Shown one piece after another: positions 37,833 to 46,044 of a DNA stretch of 64,000 nucleotides. Every line of letters starts with the position of its first letter. Positions within the stretch are counted from its first letter, which is position 1. The notes beneath the pieces were generated by a model. It saw only the letters and a program-made list of their open reading frames with translations. It did no database searches and had not been told where the DNA came from. This stretch comes from Mesorhizobium sp. L-8-3 (GTDB lineage: Bacteria > Pseudomonadota > Alphaproteobacteria > Rhizobiales > Rhizobiaceae): NCBI RefSeq assembly GCF_016756615.1, contig NZ_AP023262.1, forward strand, positions 558,001 to 622,000, written 5' to 3'. Both the position numbers and the translations under genes were made by a program.

Positions 37833-38198
37833 TCACGTCTCCACGGTCGGGTACTCCTTGCCGCGCCAATGCTGCAGCCGCTGTGCGAAGTGGCGCTGGA
37901 AGGCGAGCGGGCCTTTCTCCTTCATGTAGGGTTCGTCGTAGATGCCGATGAAAAGCGTGAGGTTGAGGAAGAAATGCGCGCCCATCTCGAAGAGCGCGAC
38001 GAAATCGTGCTCCTCGAGCGCCTTGCGCTCTTCGTCCGTGAAGCCATGCACGGTCGACAGCTCGACCTCGTTGAGGCGCGGCCCGATCGACTGCTCCCAT
38101 GTCGCGACGAAATTCTTCGGATCCTCGGCGTAGCGCTCGAGGAAATCGGGATTGCGATCGACCTGGAACAGGAACTTGTCGACGTAATATCTGCTCAT
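37833..38198 (-). CDS. ligA: LigA-type small subunit of an extradiol ring-cleavage dioxygenase
   Basis: 121 residues; start ATG overlaps the ligB stop (ATGA). The all-helical LigA fold is indicated by YYVDKFLFQVDRNPDFLERY, LSTVHGFTDEERKALEEHD and FEMGAHFFLNLTLFIGIY, the last close to the protocatechuate 4,5-dioxygenase alpha-subunit pattern. In the family it caps the active site of LigB and does not bind iron itself. Confidence 0.9.
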   Translation of the reverse strand: MSRYYVDKFLFQVDRNPDFLERYAEDPKNFVATWEQSIGPRLNEVELSTVHGFTDEERKALEEHDFVALFEMGAHFFLNLTLFIGIYDEPYMKEKGPLAFQRHFAQRLQHWRGKEYPTVET

Positions 38199-39067
38199 GC
38201 CGCGCGCTCCTCTATCCCGGCCCGGGGGTACCAGGTGAGATAGGCTTCCATCGTGTGGAAGAGGTCGAGATTGTCGACATAGTCGGCCCTCTCGGGTCCG
38301 GCGACGCCCAGCATCAGGATGAAGTTCAGGAAGCCGTGGGTGGCGTTGCCGCTCTTGGCCATGCTCTCATGGGTGACGTTCGCCAATATGGCGTCGATAT
38401 CGCCATTGCGGAGCCATTCGATGGCCTGGCGGTCGAATTCCGGATCGGGCCCGGTTTCCATGAACTGGCGCGGGCCTCCGAGTTCCAGCGACAGATGCCC
38501 GGTGCCGATGGCGGCGATGCGCTTGTCGGAGGGATAGTCGTCGATCGCCTTCCTGATCGCGCGGCCGAGGTCATAAAACCGTTTCGGCGAGGGCAGCGGT
38601 GGGGCGAAGATGTTGGTGTAGATCGGCACCACGGGCAGATCATTGTCCGGGCGCACGGTGATGATCGGGCAGATGATCGAATGGTCGATCTTCAGCTCGT
38701 TGGAGAATGCGAAGTCGAACCCCTGGTCCATCAGGTGACGATGCATGAAGCGCGACATGTCGACGTCGCCCTCGAGCCGGTATTTCGGGATGCCGAACTC
38801 GCGCTCCTCGTTCCAGAACGTCGCGTCGTAGCGCTCCGCCTTGCCGATGAGGAACTGCGGATAGTTGTCGAGGAAGATCTGATGGAAGTGGTCCGAACCC
38901 ACCATCACCAGGATATCCGGCGCGGTACGGGCAAGCGTCTCGCGATAGGCCTCGACCTTGCGCTTCCATTCTGGCGCCTGCGGGATCTGTTGTTCGGGCG
39001 GCATGGTGGTCGCCCGCAGGTAGAACGGGTGATGGGTCGAAGCCAGGGTGGCGACAAGCTCAGCCAA
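38195..39067 (-). CDS. ligB: LigB-type catalytic subunit of an extradiol ring-cleavage dioxygenase
   Basis: 290 residues. The start is TTG 39067, chosen because AAAGGAGG lies 8 bp upstream and the family start MAELVATLASTHHPFY follows; no suitable ATG is nearby. Fe(II) ligands are expected at His12 (STHHPF) and His60 or His62 (GSDHFH); the catalytic His/Glu pair is probably in GTGHLSLELGG. Class III extradiol enzymes cleave catecholic rings such as protocatechuate or gallate. It is translationally coupled to ligA. The genes that normally process the protocatechuate product (LigC, LigI, LigJ, LigK) are not in the window. Confidence 0.9.
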   Translation of the reverse strand: MAELVATLASTHHPFYLRATTMPPEQQIPQAPEWKRKVEAYRETLARTAPDILVMVGSDHFHQIFLDNYPQFLIGKAERYDATFWNEEREFGIPKYRLEGDVDMSRFMHRHLMDQGFDFAFSNELKIDHSIICPIITVRPDNDLPVVPIYTNIFAPPLPSPKRFYDLGRAIRKAIDDYPSDKRIAAIGTGHLSLELGGPRQFMETGPDPEFDRQAIEWLRNGDIDAILANVTHESMAKSGNATHGFLNFILMLGVAGPERADYVDNLDLFHTMEAYLTWYPRAGIEERAA

Positions 39068-39193
39068 GGCGATCCTCCTTTCGTCCGGGACGGTGGTCGA
39101 ACCGTCCATCTATCGAAGCGTCCCGCGATCCGGCCTGGGTTTCAGGCGCTTCAAGGTCCTGCCCGCCATGCATCAGCGCGCCCTCCATATCGT

Positions 39194-40039
39194 TCAGGCG
39201 CCCATGACGGACTGCAGGACGGGGTAGCGCTTGATCATATGGCCGATGCGCGATGCCGCCGCGCGCAGCGTCGGCAGGCGCTCCGCGACGAGCATCTCCG
39301 GCGTCACCACGCCGGTGTAGCCCGACGTGTTCAGCGCCGCGACCGTGTTGCCGTCGGGGCCGCGGATCGGCACGGCGAGCGCCGTGATGCCATAGTCGAG
39401 CTGATCGACCGTGGTGGCGTATCCGGCCTTCCGCACGGCGAGAATCTCGCGGCGCAGTTCGGACGGATCGGTGATCGTCTTCGAGGTGAGGGCTTCGGGC
39501 CGCACGGTGTCGATATAGGCGTCGAGCGCGGCATCCGGGAGACCGGCAAGCAGCACGCGCCCGAGCGAGGTGGCGCAGGCCGGATAACGCGCGCCGACAA
39601 CCGCCGCCGCGCGCCGTGCCCGCTGGACCGAATTGTGGGCGATGTAGATCACGTCCTGGCCTTCCAGCGTGCCGACGGACGACGCGTCGCCGAACTGCCG
39701 AACCAGCTCGCGCAGATCGGGCTGCAGCACTTCGTCGATGCGGGCGGCGAAATAGAAGGCCGACCCGAGCGTCATCACTTTGGGCCGCAGGTGAAACCGC
39801 TTGTTCTTCTGCCCGATATAGCCGAGCGCCTGCAGCGTGATGAGACTGCGCCGCGCCGCCGCCGGTGAGAGCCTTACACGCCTGGCCACCTCGCTCAGCG
39901 TCATTTCCGCATGTGAAGCATCGAAGCACTCCAGGACCGCCAGTCCCTTGGCGAGAGCCTCGACGAACTCAGCCGGCCGGTCCGCGCCCGCCTCGACATC
40001 GCCGGCGTCCTGGACGGCTTCGCCCGCCAACATGCGCAT
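39194..40039 (-). CDS. IclR family transcriptional regulator (PcaR-like)
   Basis: 281 residues from ATG 40039, chosen for GGAGGAG 5 bp upstream; ATG 40051 is an alternative. The N-terminal winged HTH (ALAKGLAVLECFDASHAEMT, LSEVARRVRLSPAAARRSLI) precedes an IclR effector domain (SVGTLEGQDVIYIAHN, CATSLGRVLLAG, YATTVDQLDYGITALAVPI). This resembles the PcaR/PobR subgroup controlling aromatic degradation. It sits between two divergent gene sets and reads in the same direction as ligBA, so it probably regulates both halves in response to an aromatic acid. Confidence 0.92.
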   Translation of the reverse strand: MRMLAGEAVQDAGDVEAGADRPAEFVEALAKGLAVLECFDASHAEMTLSEVARRVRLSPAAARRSLITLQALGYIGQKNKRFHLRPKVMTLGSAFYFAARIDEVLQPDLRELVRQFGDASSVGTLEGQDVIYIAHNSVQRARRAAAVVGARYPACATSLGRVLLAGLPDAALDAYIDTVRPEALTSKTITDPSELRREILAVRKAGYATTVDQLDYGITALAVPIRGPDGNTVAALNTSGYTGVVTPEMLVAERLPTLRAAASRIGHMIKRYPVLQSVMGA

Positions 40040-40156
40040 TCTCTCCTCCATGCGGTCGCGCCCCCTTCGTCCCACCGCAAGTTCAAGCTTGACGCTACGC
40101 TAGAGGAGCTTTAGCTTTTCGGCAAGTGCAATTTTTTTCGGCATGCGAAAACTCAT

Positions 40157-40966
40157 ATGCGAATCGGAAAGCAGGAACAGGCCTTCACGGCCATTGCCAC
40201 GTCGGATGCGGACACGATCACGATCCGGGGCCACGACCTGTGCTCCGAGCTGATCGGCCAGATCGATTTCACCGCCTATTTCTGGCTGCTCGTGACCGGC
40301 AACAAACCGACGGAAACGCAGATCGCCGTCACCAATGCCTGCCTCGTCGCGATTGCCGAGCACGGCCTCGTTCCCAGCGTCCAGGCGGCGCGCATGACGC
40401 TCGCCGCCGCCCCGGAAGCCTGGCAGGGCGCAATGTCGGCCGGGCTGCTCGGCATGGGCACGGTGGTGGCCGGCAGTTCCGAGGTCGCGGGCCGTTACAT
40501 TGCCGGCATCCTCAACGCAAGCCGCGCGCCCGGCGCCGATCTGGACAGTGCGGTGCGGGCCAGTCTCGCGGACCTCAAGGCGCGGCGGGAAAAGGTGCCC
40601 GGCCTCGGCCACCCGCAGCACAGCGCGGGCGACCCCCGCGCCAACGTGTTGCTCAGCTTCGCCGACGACCGGGGCGTGTCGGGCGACGCCGTCGCCTGCC
40701 TGAGGGCGCTCGGGCGCATCGCGCCGGAATTGATGAACCGGCCGCTGCCGATCAACGTGTCGGGCGCTATCCCGGCGCTCATGCTCGACGCGGGATGGCC
40801 GGTCGAGGCAATGAAGGGCATTCCGCTGCTGGCGCGCGCGGCCGGCCTGGTCGCGCATCTCCACGAAGAGGCGCAGCGGTCGATCGGCTTCATCATGTCC
40901 CACCAGGCCGACCTCGCCATCAGCTATGACGGCCCTGGTGCCGCCACCTCGACGAAGCAAAGGTGA
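40157..40966 (+). CDS. Citryl-CoA lyase-like (small citrate synthase family) protein
   Basis: 269 residues, much shorter than citrate synthase (about 430). It keeps the family core: FTAYFWLLVTGNKPTETQIA, the catalytic-His region VPGLGHPQHSAGDPR, and a C-terminal segment HLHEEAQRSIGFIMSHQADL. Such short proteins cleave or form citryl-CoA-type thioesters. With the adjacent CoA-transferase gene 10 bp downstream, the likely pair is activation of a tertiary hydroxy acid to its CoA ester, then retro-Claisen cleavage. This would replace an LigK-type aldolase after ring opening. Inferred, not shown. The ribosome-binding site is weak. Confidence 0.8.
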   Translation: MRIGKQEQAFTAIATSDADTITIRGHDLCSELIGQIDFTAYFWLLVTGNKPTETQIAVTNACLVAIAEHGLVPSVQAARMTLAAAPEAWQGAMSAGLLGMGTVVAGSSEVAGRYIAGILNASRAPGADLDSAVRASLADLKARREKVPGLGHPQHSAGDPRANVLLSFADDRGVSGDAVACLRALGRIAPELMNRPLPINVSGAIPALMLDAGWPVEAMKGIPLLARAAGLVAHLHEEAQRSIGFIMSHQADLAISYDGPGAATSTKQR

Positions 40967-40976
40967 GGCCCCTGGC

Positions 40977-42116
40977 ATGAAGATCCTCAAGGACGTCCGG
41001 GTCGTGGAGATGGGGACCTACATCACCGGTCCGGCAGCGGGCATGCATCTGGCCGACCTCGGCGCCGACGTGATCAAGGTGGAGAGGCCCGAGACAGGCG
41101 ACCCGTTCCGCGCCTTCAAGGGCGGCCTCTACTCGCCCCACTACCAGACCTACAACCGCAACAAGCGGTCGATCGCGCTTGACACGAGCAAGCCGGACGA
41201 CCGGGCGGTCTTCCATGAGCTGATCGGGACCGCCGACGTCTTCATCCAGAACTTCCGTCCCGGCGTGGCGGAAAGGATCGGAGCCGGCGAGAAGGAGTTG
41301 AACAGGCTCAATCCCGGCCTCGTCTACTGTGCGATCTCGGGGTTCGGCCAGAGCGGGCCGTCGCGCGACCGCCCCGCATTCGATACCGTCGCCCAGGCCG
41401 CCAGCGGCTACCTTCGCCTGCTCACGCCGCCGACCAATCCCCGCATCATCGGCCCGGCGATCGCGGACGCCGTCACCGGCCACTATGCCGCTCTCGGCAT
41501 CGTCTCGGCGCTGCTCGAGCGCGTGAAGACGGGCAAGGGCCGCCGCCTCGACATCTCCATGCTGGAGGCGATGTGCCATTTCAACCTGGACAGCTTCACC
41601 CACTACTATTCCGTCGGCGAAGTGATGGGGCCGCTGAGCCGGCCCACGGTCTCGCAGTCCTATACATTCGCCTGTTCGGACAAGAAATGGATCGCCATCC
41701 ACATGTCCTCGCCGCCCAAATTCTGGGAAGGCCTCGTCTCGGCGGTCGGCATGCCCGAATTGGCGACGGACCCGCGCTTCGCCGAGCGCATGGCGCGCAT
41801 CGGGCACCAGAGCGAGCTGATCGAGGTGCTGACGCCCGTGTTCGCCGGGAAGACGCGCGAGGAATGGTGCGACCTGCTGCTGAAGCACGAGGTGCCGCAC
41901 GCGCCCGCCTACGATTCCGACGAGGCGCTCGAGGATCCGCAGGCCGTTCACCTCAACATCAAGGTGGGCGCCGAGCACGCTGAGATGGGGCCGTTCACGA
42001 CGGTGCGCGCGCCCTACAATTTCGACGGCGAGGCGGACCTCTCGATCCTGCCGCCGCCGATGCTCGACGAGCACGGCGCGGAAATCCGAGCCGAGCTCGA
42101 ACGCAAGGCGGGTTGA
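40977..42116 (+). CDS. CaiB/BaiF family (class III) CoA-transferase
   Basis: 379 residues from ATG 40977. Family features: VVEMGTYITGPAAGMHLADL, GADVIKVERPETGDPFR, NRNKRSIALD, FIQNFRPGVAERIG with the upstream catalytic-Asp region, and FAVSGFG-like YCAISGFGQSGPSRDRPAFD. These enzymes move CoA between carboxylic acids such as succinyl-CoA and the substrate. The gene lies between the citryl-CoA-lyase-like gene and the TRAP genes on one strand, making it part of the imported substrate's catabolism. Confidence 0.9.
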   Translation: MKILKDVRVVEMGTYITGPAAGMHLADLGADVIKVERPETGDPFRAFKGGLYSPHYQTYNRNKRSIALDTSKPDDRAVFHELIGTADVFIQNFRPGVAERIGAGEKELNRLNPGLVYCAISGFGQSGPSRDRPAFDTVAQAASGYLRLLTPPTNPRIIGPAIADAVTGHYAALGIVSALLERVKTGKGRRLDISMLEAMCHFNLDSFTHYYSVGEVMGPLSRPTVSQSYTFACSDKKWIAIHMSSPPKFWEGLVSAVGMPELATDPRFAERMARIGHQSELIEVLTPVFAGKTREEWCDLLLKHEVPHAPAYDSDEALEDPQAVHLNIKVGAEHAEMGPFTTVRAPYNFDGEADLSILPPPMLDEHGAEIRAELERKAG

Positions 42117-42218
42117 CGCACGATGGCGCGGGCACCGGAGAAGATCGTGACGAGGGAACGATGAAGCTCGGCGTGCCGGGCTGGAAATCAAGCGGTTTGG
42201 AACTGGGAGGAAACCGAC

Positions 42219-43298
42219 ATGCATAGACTAAGAGGACTGCTGCTCGCCGCGGCGATGGCATTTCCAGCCGTCGCCCACGGCCAGGAAGAGATCGAGCTCA
42301 CGGTCGCGTCCAGCCACCCGCTGGTCATCCCCTGGGTCGGGATGATCAAGTCGGTCTTCATGGCCGAGACCGATCGCCAGCTCGCCGAGAAGGGCAATTA
42401 CAAGATCAAATGGAACGAGGCGTTTGGCGGCTCGCTCTACAAGGCCAACGCCACGCTGACCTCTGTCCAGGAGGGTGTCACCGACGTCGGCTGGGTGTTC
42501 TCCTTCCTGGAAGGGGCCAAGCTGCCGCTCAGCCAGGCCTCGACCTACGCCCCGTTCGCCACCGCCAACCCGCCGGTGCAGCTCGAGGTGATGTCGGATC
42601 TGCTTGAGAACAACGAGGCCTTCAGGAACGAATGGGAGCAGTATGACCTGAAGGTGCTGGGCCTCACCGGCACGGACGACTATGACATCTATACCAAGAA
42701 GCCGATCGAGGGCGTCGCCGATCTGAACGGCATGAAGCTTTCCGCGCCCGGCGTGCTGGGGCAGTGGCTGCGCGGCACCGGAGCGAACGCTGTCGACGGC
42801 TCCCTGCCGACCTTCTACACCGACATCCAGACCGGTGTGTCCGACGGCGTGCTGTCGCTCGCGCTGGGCGTCCTGCCGGCCAAGCTCTACGAGGTCGCGC
42901 CCTACATCACGCGGGTGCGCATCGGCACCGCCTTCTCCGGAGCAGTGGCCATCAACAAGGACAGCTGGGACAGCCTGCCCGAAGAGGTTCAACAGGCGAT
43001 GATCGCGGCGGGCAAGGCGTATACCGAAGCGCACGGCAAGGACCTGCTCGAGCGCCACGAAGCGGCCTTCGCCAAGATGGTCGAACTCGGCAAGGGCCAG
43101 AACCCGCCGGTGACGATCTCCGAACTGCCCGAAGGCGACCGGCAGAAGTGGGTCGACGGCCTTCCCGACATCGCCGGCGAATGGGCGGCCGATGCGGAAG
43201 CGCGCGGTCTTCCCGGCAAGGCATTCATGAAGGCCTATATGGAGGGCCTTCGTGCCTCCGGCGAGAAGCCCGCGCGGGACTGGGACAAGGACATGTAA
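42219..43298 (+). CDS. dctP: TRAP transporter solute-binding protein (DctP family)
   Basis: 359 residues, GGGAGGAAA 6 bp before ATG 42219. A Sec signal peptide (RLRGLLLAAAMAFPAVAHGQ) is followed by a DctP-type domain: ELTVASSHPLVIPWVGM, VQEGVTDVGWVFSFLEG, and VADLNGMKLSAPGVLGQWLR where an Arg usually contacts the substrate carboxylate. It delivers a carboxylate in the periplasm to the DctQM permease below. The gene context makes an aromatic or tricarboxylic acid a better guess than C4-dicarboxylates. Confidence 0.92.
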   Translation: MHRLRGLLLAAAMAFPAVAHGQEEIELTVASSHPLVIPWVGMIKSVFMAETDRQLAEKGNYKIKWNEAFGGSLYKANATLTSVQEGVTDVGWVFSFLEGAKLPLSQASTYAPFATANPPVQLEVMSDLLENNEAFRNEWEQYDLKVLGLTGTDDYDIYTKKPIEGVADLNGMKLSAPGVLGQWLRGTGANAVDGSLPTFYTDIQTGVSDGVLSLALGVLPAKLYEVAPYITRVRIGTAFSGAVAINKDSWDSLPEEVQQAMIAAGKAYTEAHGKDLLERHEAAFAKMVELGKGQNPPVTISELPEGDRQKWVDGLPDIAGEWAADAEARGLPGKAFMKAYMEGLRASGEKPARDWDKDM

Positions 43299-43360
43299 GC
43301 GCTCGCTGGAGCGGCGGACGCACGGATGGAACCGGTGCTGCCGCTCCATCCATTGGTTCG

Positions 43361-43405
43361 GCATCGGATCCTCCCGGAACCGGGACCCGGTTTCGGGTCC
43401 GATGC
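43361..43405. repeat. Intergenic inverted repeat within the TRAP operon
   Basis: GCATCGGA (43361-43368) and TCCGATGC (43398-43405) flank an inner CCCGGAACCGGGACCCGG stretch able to pair with itself. It lies between dctP and dctQ, where such hairpins often protect the abundant binding-protein mRNA. The sequence also belongs to a rhizobial short-repeat type (see 34985). Confidence 0.55.
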
Positions 43406-43424
43406 TCCAGCGCAGGGGCAAGAC

Positions 43425-43997
43425 ATGCAGGTTGAACCCAACAGGACCGGCGCGGCGACGAATGGCCCGCCCGGCCGCAGGAATCCGATGCCGTTGTGGA
43501 ACAGATGGGTCGACGGGCTGGCGGCCCTCGGCACCATCATGATCGTCTTCCTCATGGCGATCATCGTCGCCGACGTGATCGCCCGGAACATCATGGGCGC
43601 GTCCCTGCCCCTGATCGCCGAACTGGGAGCGCTGACCGTCGTCCTCATCGTCTTCCTTCAGCTTGGGACGGCGGTCCGCAACGACCGGCTGGCCAGCACC
43701 GAATTCTTCATGACCGCGATGTCGGAGCGGTGGCCCGGCATCGCTGCCGGGATCCGCGCCACCTGGGACCTCGCCGGGGCTGTTCTGTGTGCAGGCATCG
43801 CATGGTCGAGCTGGGGCATCTTCCGGCGCGACGTCGAGCACAGCGAGTTCATCGGCGTCATCGGCGTGCTGACCATGCCGACGTCGCCGTTCCGCGCGCT
43901 GATCTTCCTCGGCGCCGCGGTCGCGTCCGCGCAGTTCCTGCTGATGGCGGCGACCCGTCTGCGCCGGGCGGCAAAGCAGGAAGGCGGCGCGGAATGA
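43425..43997 (+). CDS. dctQ: TRAP transporter small permease (DctQ family)
   Basis: 190 residues from ATG 43425 (AGGGGC upstream); ATG 43488 at MPLWNRWVDGL is an alternative nearer the usual length. Four hydrophobic segments, starting ALGTIMIVFLMAIIVADVIA, and the family loop TEFFMTAMSERW. It overlaps dctM (ATGA) and pairs with it. Confidence 0.88.
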   Translation: MQVEPNRTGAATNGPPGRRNPMPLWNRWVDGLAALGTIMIVFLMAIIVADVIARNIMGASLPLIAELGALTVVLIVFLQLGTAVRNDRLASTEFFMTAMSERWPGIAAGIRATWDLAGAVLCAGIAWSSWGIFRRDVEHSEFIGVIGVLTMPTSPFRALIFLGAAVASAQFLLMAATRLRRAAKQEGGAE

Positions 43998-45310
43998 CCG
44001 GTATCGAGATCGGCATTGCCGCGATTGCCGTCCTGCTCGTCCTGATCCTGCTGGGGATGCCGATCGGGGTGGCGATGATGGTCTCGTCCTTCGGGGCCGT
44101 CGCCTTCATCCGCAACGAGACCGTCGCCTTCAGGATGCTCGGCTCCGTCGCCAACGACAGTCTGGAGGAATATCTCTACGCCATCGTGCCGCTGTTCGTG
44201 CTGATGGGGCTTCTGGTCACCATCTCCGGCGTCGGCAAGGATACGTTCGATCTCTTCGAGCGCATGCTGCGGCGGTTCCGGACCGGACTGGGCATCGCCA
44301 CCGTCTTCGCCAACGCGATCTTTGCTTCGATCACAGGCATATCCGTCGCCTCGGCATCCGTGTTCTCGCGCATCGCGGTGCCCGAGATGGTGCGGCATGG
44401 CTACACGCCGAAGTTCTCCACCGGCGTGGTGGCCGGCAGTTCGGTGCTTGGCATGCTGATACCCCCCTCTCTGCTGATGGTCGTCTATGCGGTGCTGGCG
44501 GAGGAATCGGTCGGCCGCATGTTCCTGTCGGGCGTGGGTCCGGGCATCCTCTTGTCCATCCTTTTCGCGGTCACCATCATGCTGATGGCATGGCGGCGGC
44601 CCGCCTCGGTGTTCGAACGGGAGGGGACGAGGGTCGATGGCCGCGAGACGATCGGCCTGCTGGACGGCGTGCGCAAGGGCGCGCCCATCCTCGCGCTGAT
44701 GACGGTCGTGCTCGGGGGCCTCTATGGCGGCTTCCTCAATCCGACCGAGGCCGGCGCCATGGGCGCGCTCGGGGCATTGCTGATCGCTCTCGCGCGGCGA
44801 TCCCTGACCCCGTCCAGCTTCTGGTCGTTGCTGGTCGAAACCGGTCAGATCACCGTCTCGGTGCTGTTTCTGATCGTGGCCGCGACCTTCTTCAGCCGGA
44901 TGCTGGCGATGTCCGGCCTGCCGCTGGCGCTGGCCGAGTTCCTCATCGGCGGGACGCTCGGGCCATGGGGCTTCATGCTGGTGTTCATCTCCCTCGTCAT
45001 CCTGATGGGATGTTTCATCGATTCGATCTCGATCATGCTGATCCTGCTGCCTATCGCACTGCCGGTCGCCCAGGCTGCCGGCTTCGACATGATCTGGTTC
45101 GGCGTCATGACCGTCATCGCGGTCGAGATCGGGCTGCTGACGCCGCCGTTCGGCCTGTCAGCCTACACGGTCAAGTCGGCGCTCAACGACCCCAGGCTGA
45201 GGGTCGGCGACATCTTCCGCGGTTCCTTTCCTTTCGTGCTCACCATGGTGGTGTGCCTGATCGTCCTGGCGATCTTCCCGCAGATCGCGACCTGGCTCGC
45301 GAGGCTCTGA
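43994..45310 (+). CDS. dctM: TRAP transporter large permease (DctM family)
   Basis: 438 residues, about 12 helices. Family motifs: GVKDTFDLFE-like GVGKDTFDLFERMLRRF, SITGISVASASVFSRIAVPE, LIPPSLLMVVYAVLAEESVG, GGFLNPTEAGAMGALGAL and VEIGLLTPPFGLSAYTVKS. It forms the ion-coupled channel of the TRAP system. The FMN reductase gene starts 2 bp after its stop. Confidence 0.94.
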   Translation: MTGIEIGIAAIAVLLVLILLGMPIGVAMMVSSFGAVAFIRNETVAFRMLGSVANDSLEEYLYAIVPLFVLMGLLVTISGVGKDTFDLFERMLRRFRTGLGIATVFANAIFASITGISVASASVFSRIAVPEMVRHGYTPKFSTGVVAGSSVLGMLIPPSLLMVVYAVLAEESVGRMFLSGVGPGILLSILFAVTIMLMAWRRPASVFEREGTRVDGRETIGLLDGVRKGAPILALMTVVLGGLYGGFLNPTEAGAMGALGALLIALARRSLTPSSFWSLLVETGQITVSVLFLIVAATFFSRMLAMSGLPLALAEFLIGGTLGPWGFMLVFISLVILMGCFIDSISIMLILLPIALPVAQAAGFDMIWFGVMTVIAVEIGLLTPPFGLSAYTVKSALNDPRLRVGDIFRGSFPFVLTMVVCLIVLAIFPQIATWLARL

Positions 45311-45312
45311 CG

Positions 45313-45849
45313 ATGCACTCGATCCTCTGTCTTTGCGGCAGCCTTCGCGCCGCATCCTCGTCCAAAGCCGTGGTGGAGACGATCTGCCAGAAGCTTGCCG
45401 GCGAGGCCGGCTTCACCCGCTTCGATATCGGCTCGCTGCCGCACTACAATGCCGACCTCGACCCTCTGCCGGACAGCGTGGCCGCGCTGAAGAACGCAAT
45501 CGCGGCCGCCGACGGCGTCATCATCATCACGCCGGAATACAACTATTCCGTTCCGGGCGTGCTGAAGAACGCCATCGACTGGGCATCCCGCCCAGCATAC
45601 GCCTCGGTGCTGAAGGACAAGCCGGTCTTCATCGCTACCGTCTCGGGAAGCGCGATAGGCGGCGTGCGGGCGCAGGCGCATCTGAAGAACGTGCTCGGGG
45701 CCGTGCTGGCCAGGACCTTCGTCTGGCAGGAAGTGGCGATAACCCATTCCAACACCAAGGTGCGGGACGGCTATCTCGCGGACGAGGCCACGGAGACGTT
45801 TTTGTTCGAGGCGCTTCGTGCGTTCTTTCGTTCTCTCGGAAGACCGTGA
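45313..45849 (+). CDS. NADPH-dependent FMN reductase (chromate reductase-like flavoprotein)
   Basis: 178 residues. Flavodoxin-like fold with LCLCGSLRAASSSKAV (phosphate-binding loop), IIITPEYNYSVPGVLKNAID (the PEYN flavin loop typical of the family) and TVSGSAIGGVRAQAHLK. It reduces FMN or quinones with NAD(P)H. As the last gene of the rightward operon it may supply reduced flavin or reduce a quinone intermediate of the pathway; context-based inference. Confidence 0.9.
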   Translation: MHSILCLCGSLRAASSSKAVVETICQKLAGEAGFTRFDIGSLPHYNADLDPLPDSVAALKNAIAAADGVIIITPEYNYSVPGVLKNAIDWASRPAYASVLKDKPVFIATVSGSAIGGVRAQAHLKNVLGAVLARTFVWQEVAITHSNTKVRDGYLADEATETFLFEALRAFFRSLGRP

Positions 45850-45935
45850 AGCCGCCAGATTGCATATCGTCTCGCCCCAACGAGATTCTTAGGTACAAAC
45901 TGTTACCTATTTCTCCCGGCCGGACAAAATTGGAG

Positions 45936-45960
45936 TGGTAGAGAGAACGGGATTCGAACC
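45936..45960 (-). other. tRNA 3'-end-like fragment (possible attachment site)
   Basis: Read on the minus strand this is GGTTCGAATCCCG followed by TTCTCTCTACCA: a T-loop (TTCGAAT), the 3' half of the T-stem, a 7-base acceptor strand, a discriminator base and CCA. No cloverleaf can be built with the sequence upstream, so this is only a 3' fragment. It marks the boundary between the catabolic operon and an accessory patch (toxin-antitoxin, IS30). Integrating elements commonly leave such tRNA ends as att sites. Confidence 0.5.
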
Positions 45961-45991
45961 TCCGCCACAAAGACTTGAGATCCTGTCGGGA

Positions 45992-46020
45992 TTGCACCTT
46001 GTCCAAATTTGGACTATGTT
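45992..46020 (+). promoter_or_regulatory. Promoter with internal operator for the Xre/RES pair
   Basis: TTGCAC (45992-45997) and TATGTT (46015-46020) are separated by exactly 17 bp. The spacer contains the perfect 12-bp palindrome TCCAAATTTGGA (46002-46013). The antitoxin start is 25 bp downstream of the -10. A repressor bound to the palindrome would block RNA polymerase, as expected for antitoxin autoregulation. Confidence 0.6.
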
Positions 46021-46044
46021 CGAATCAGGACACAAGAGATCGCC

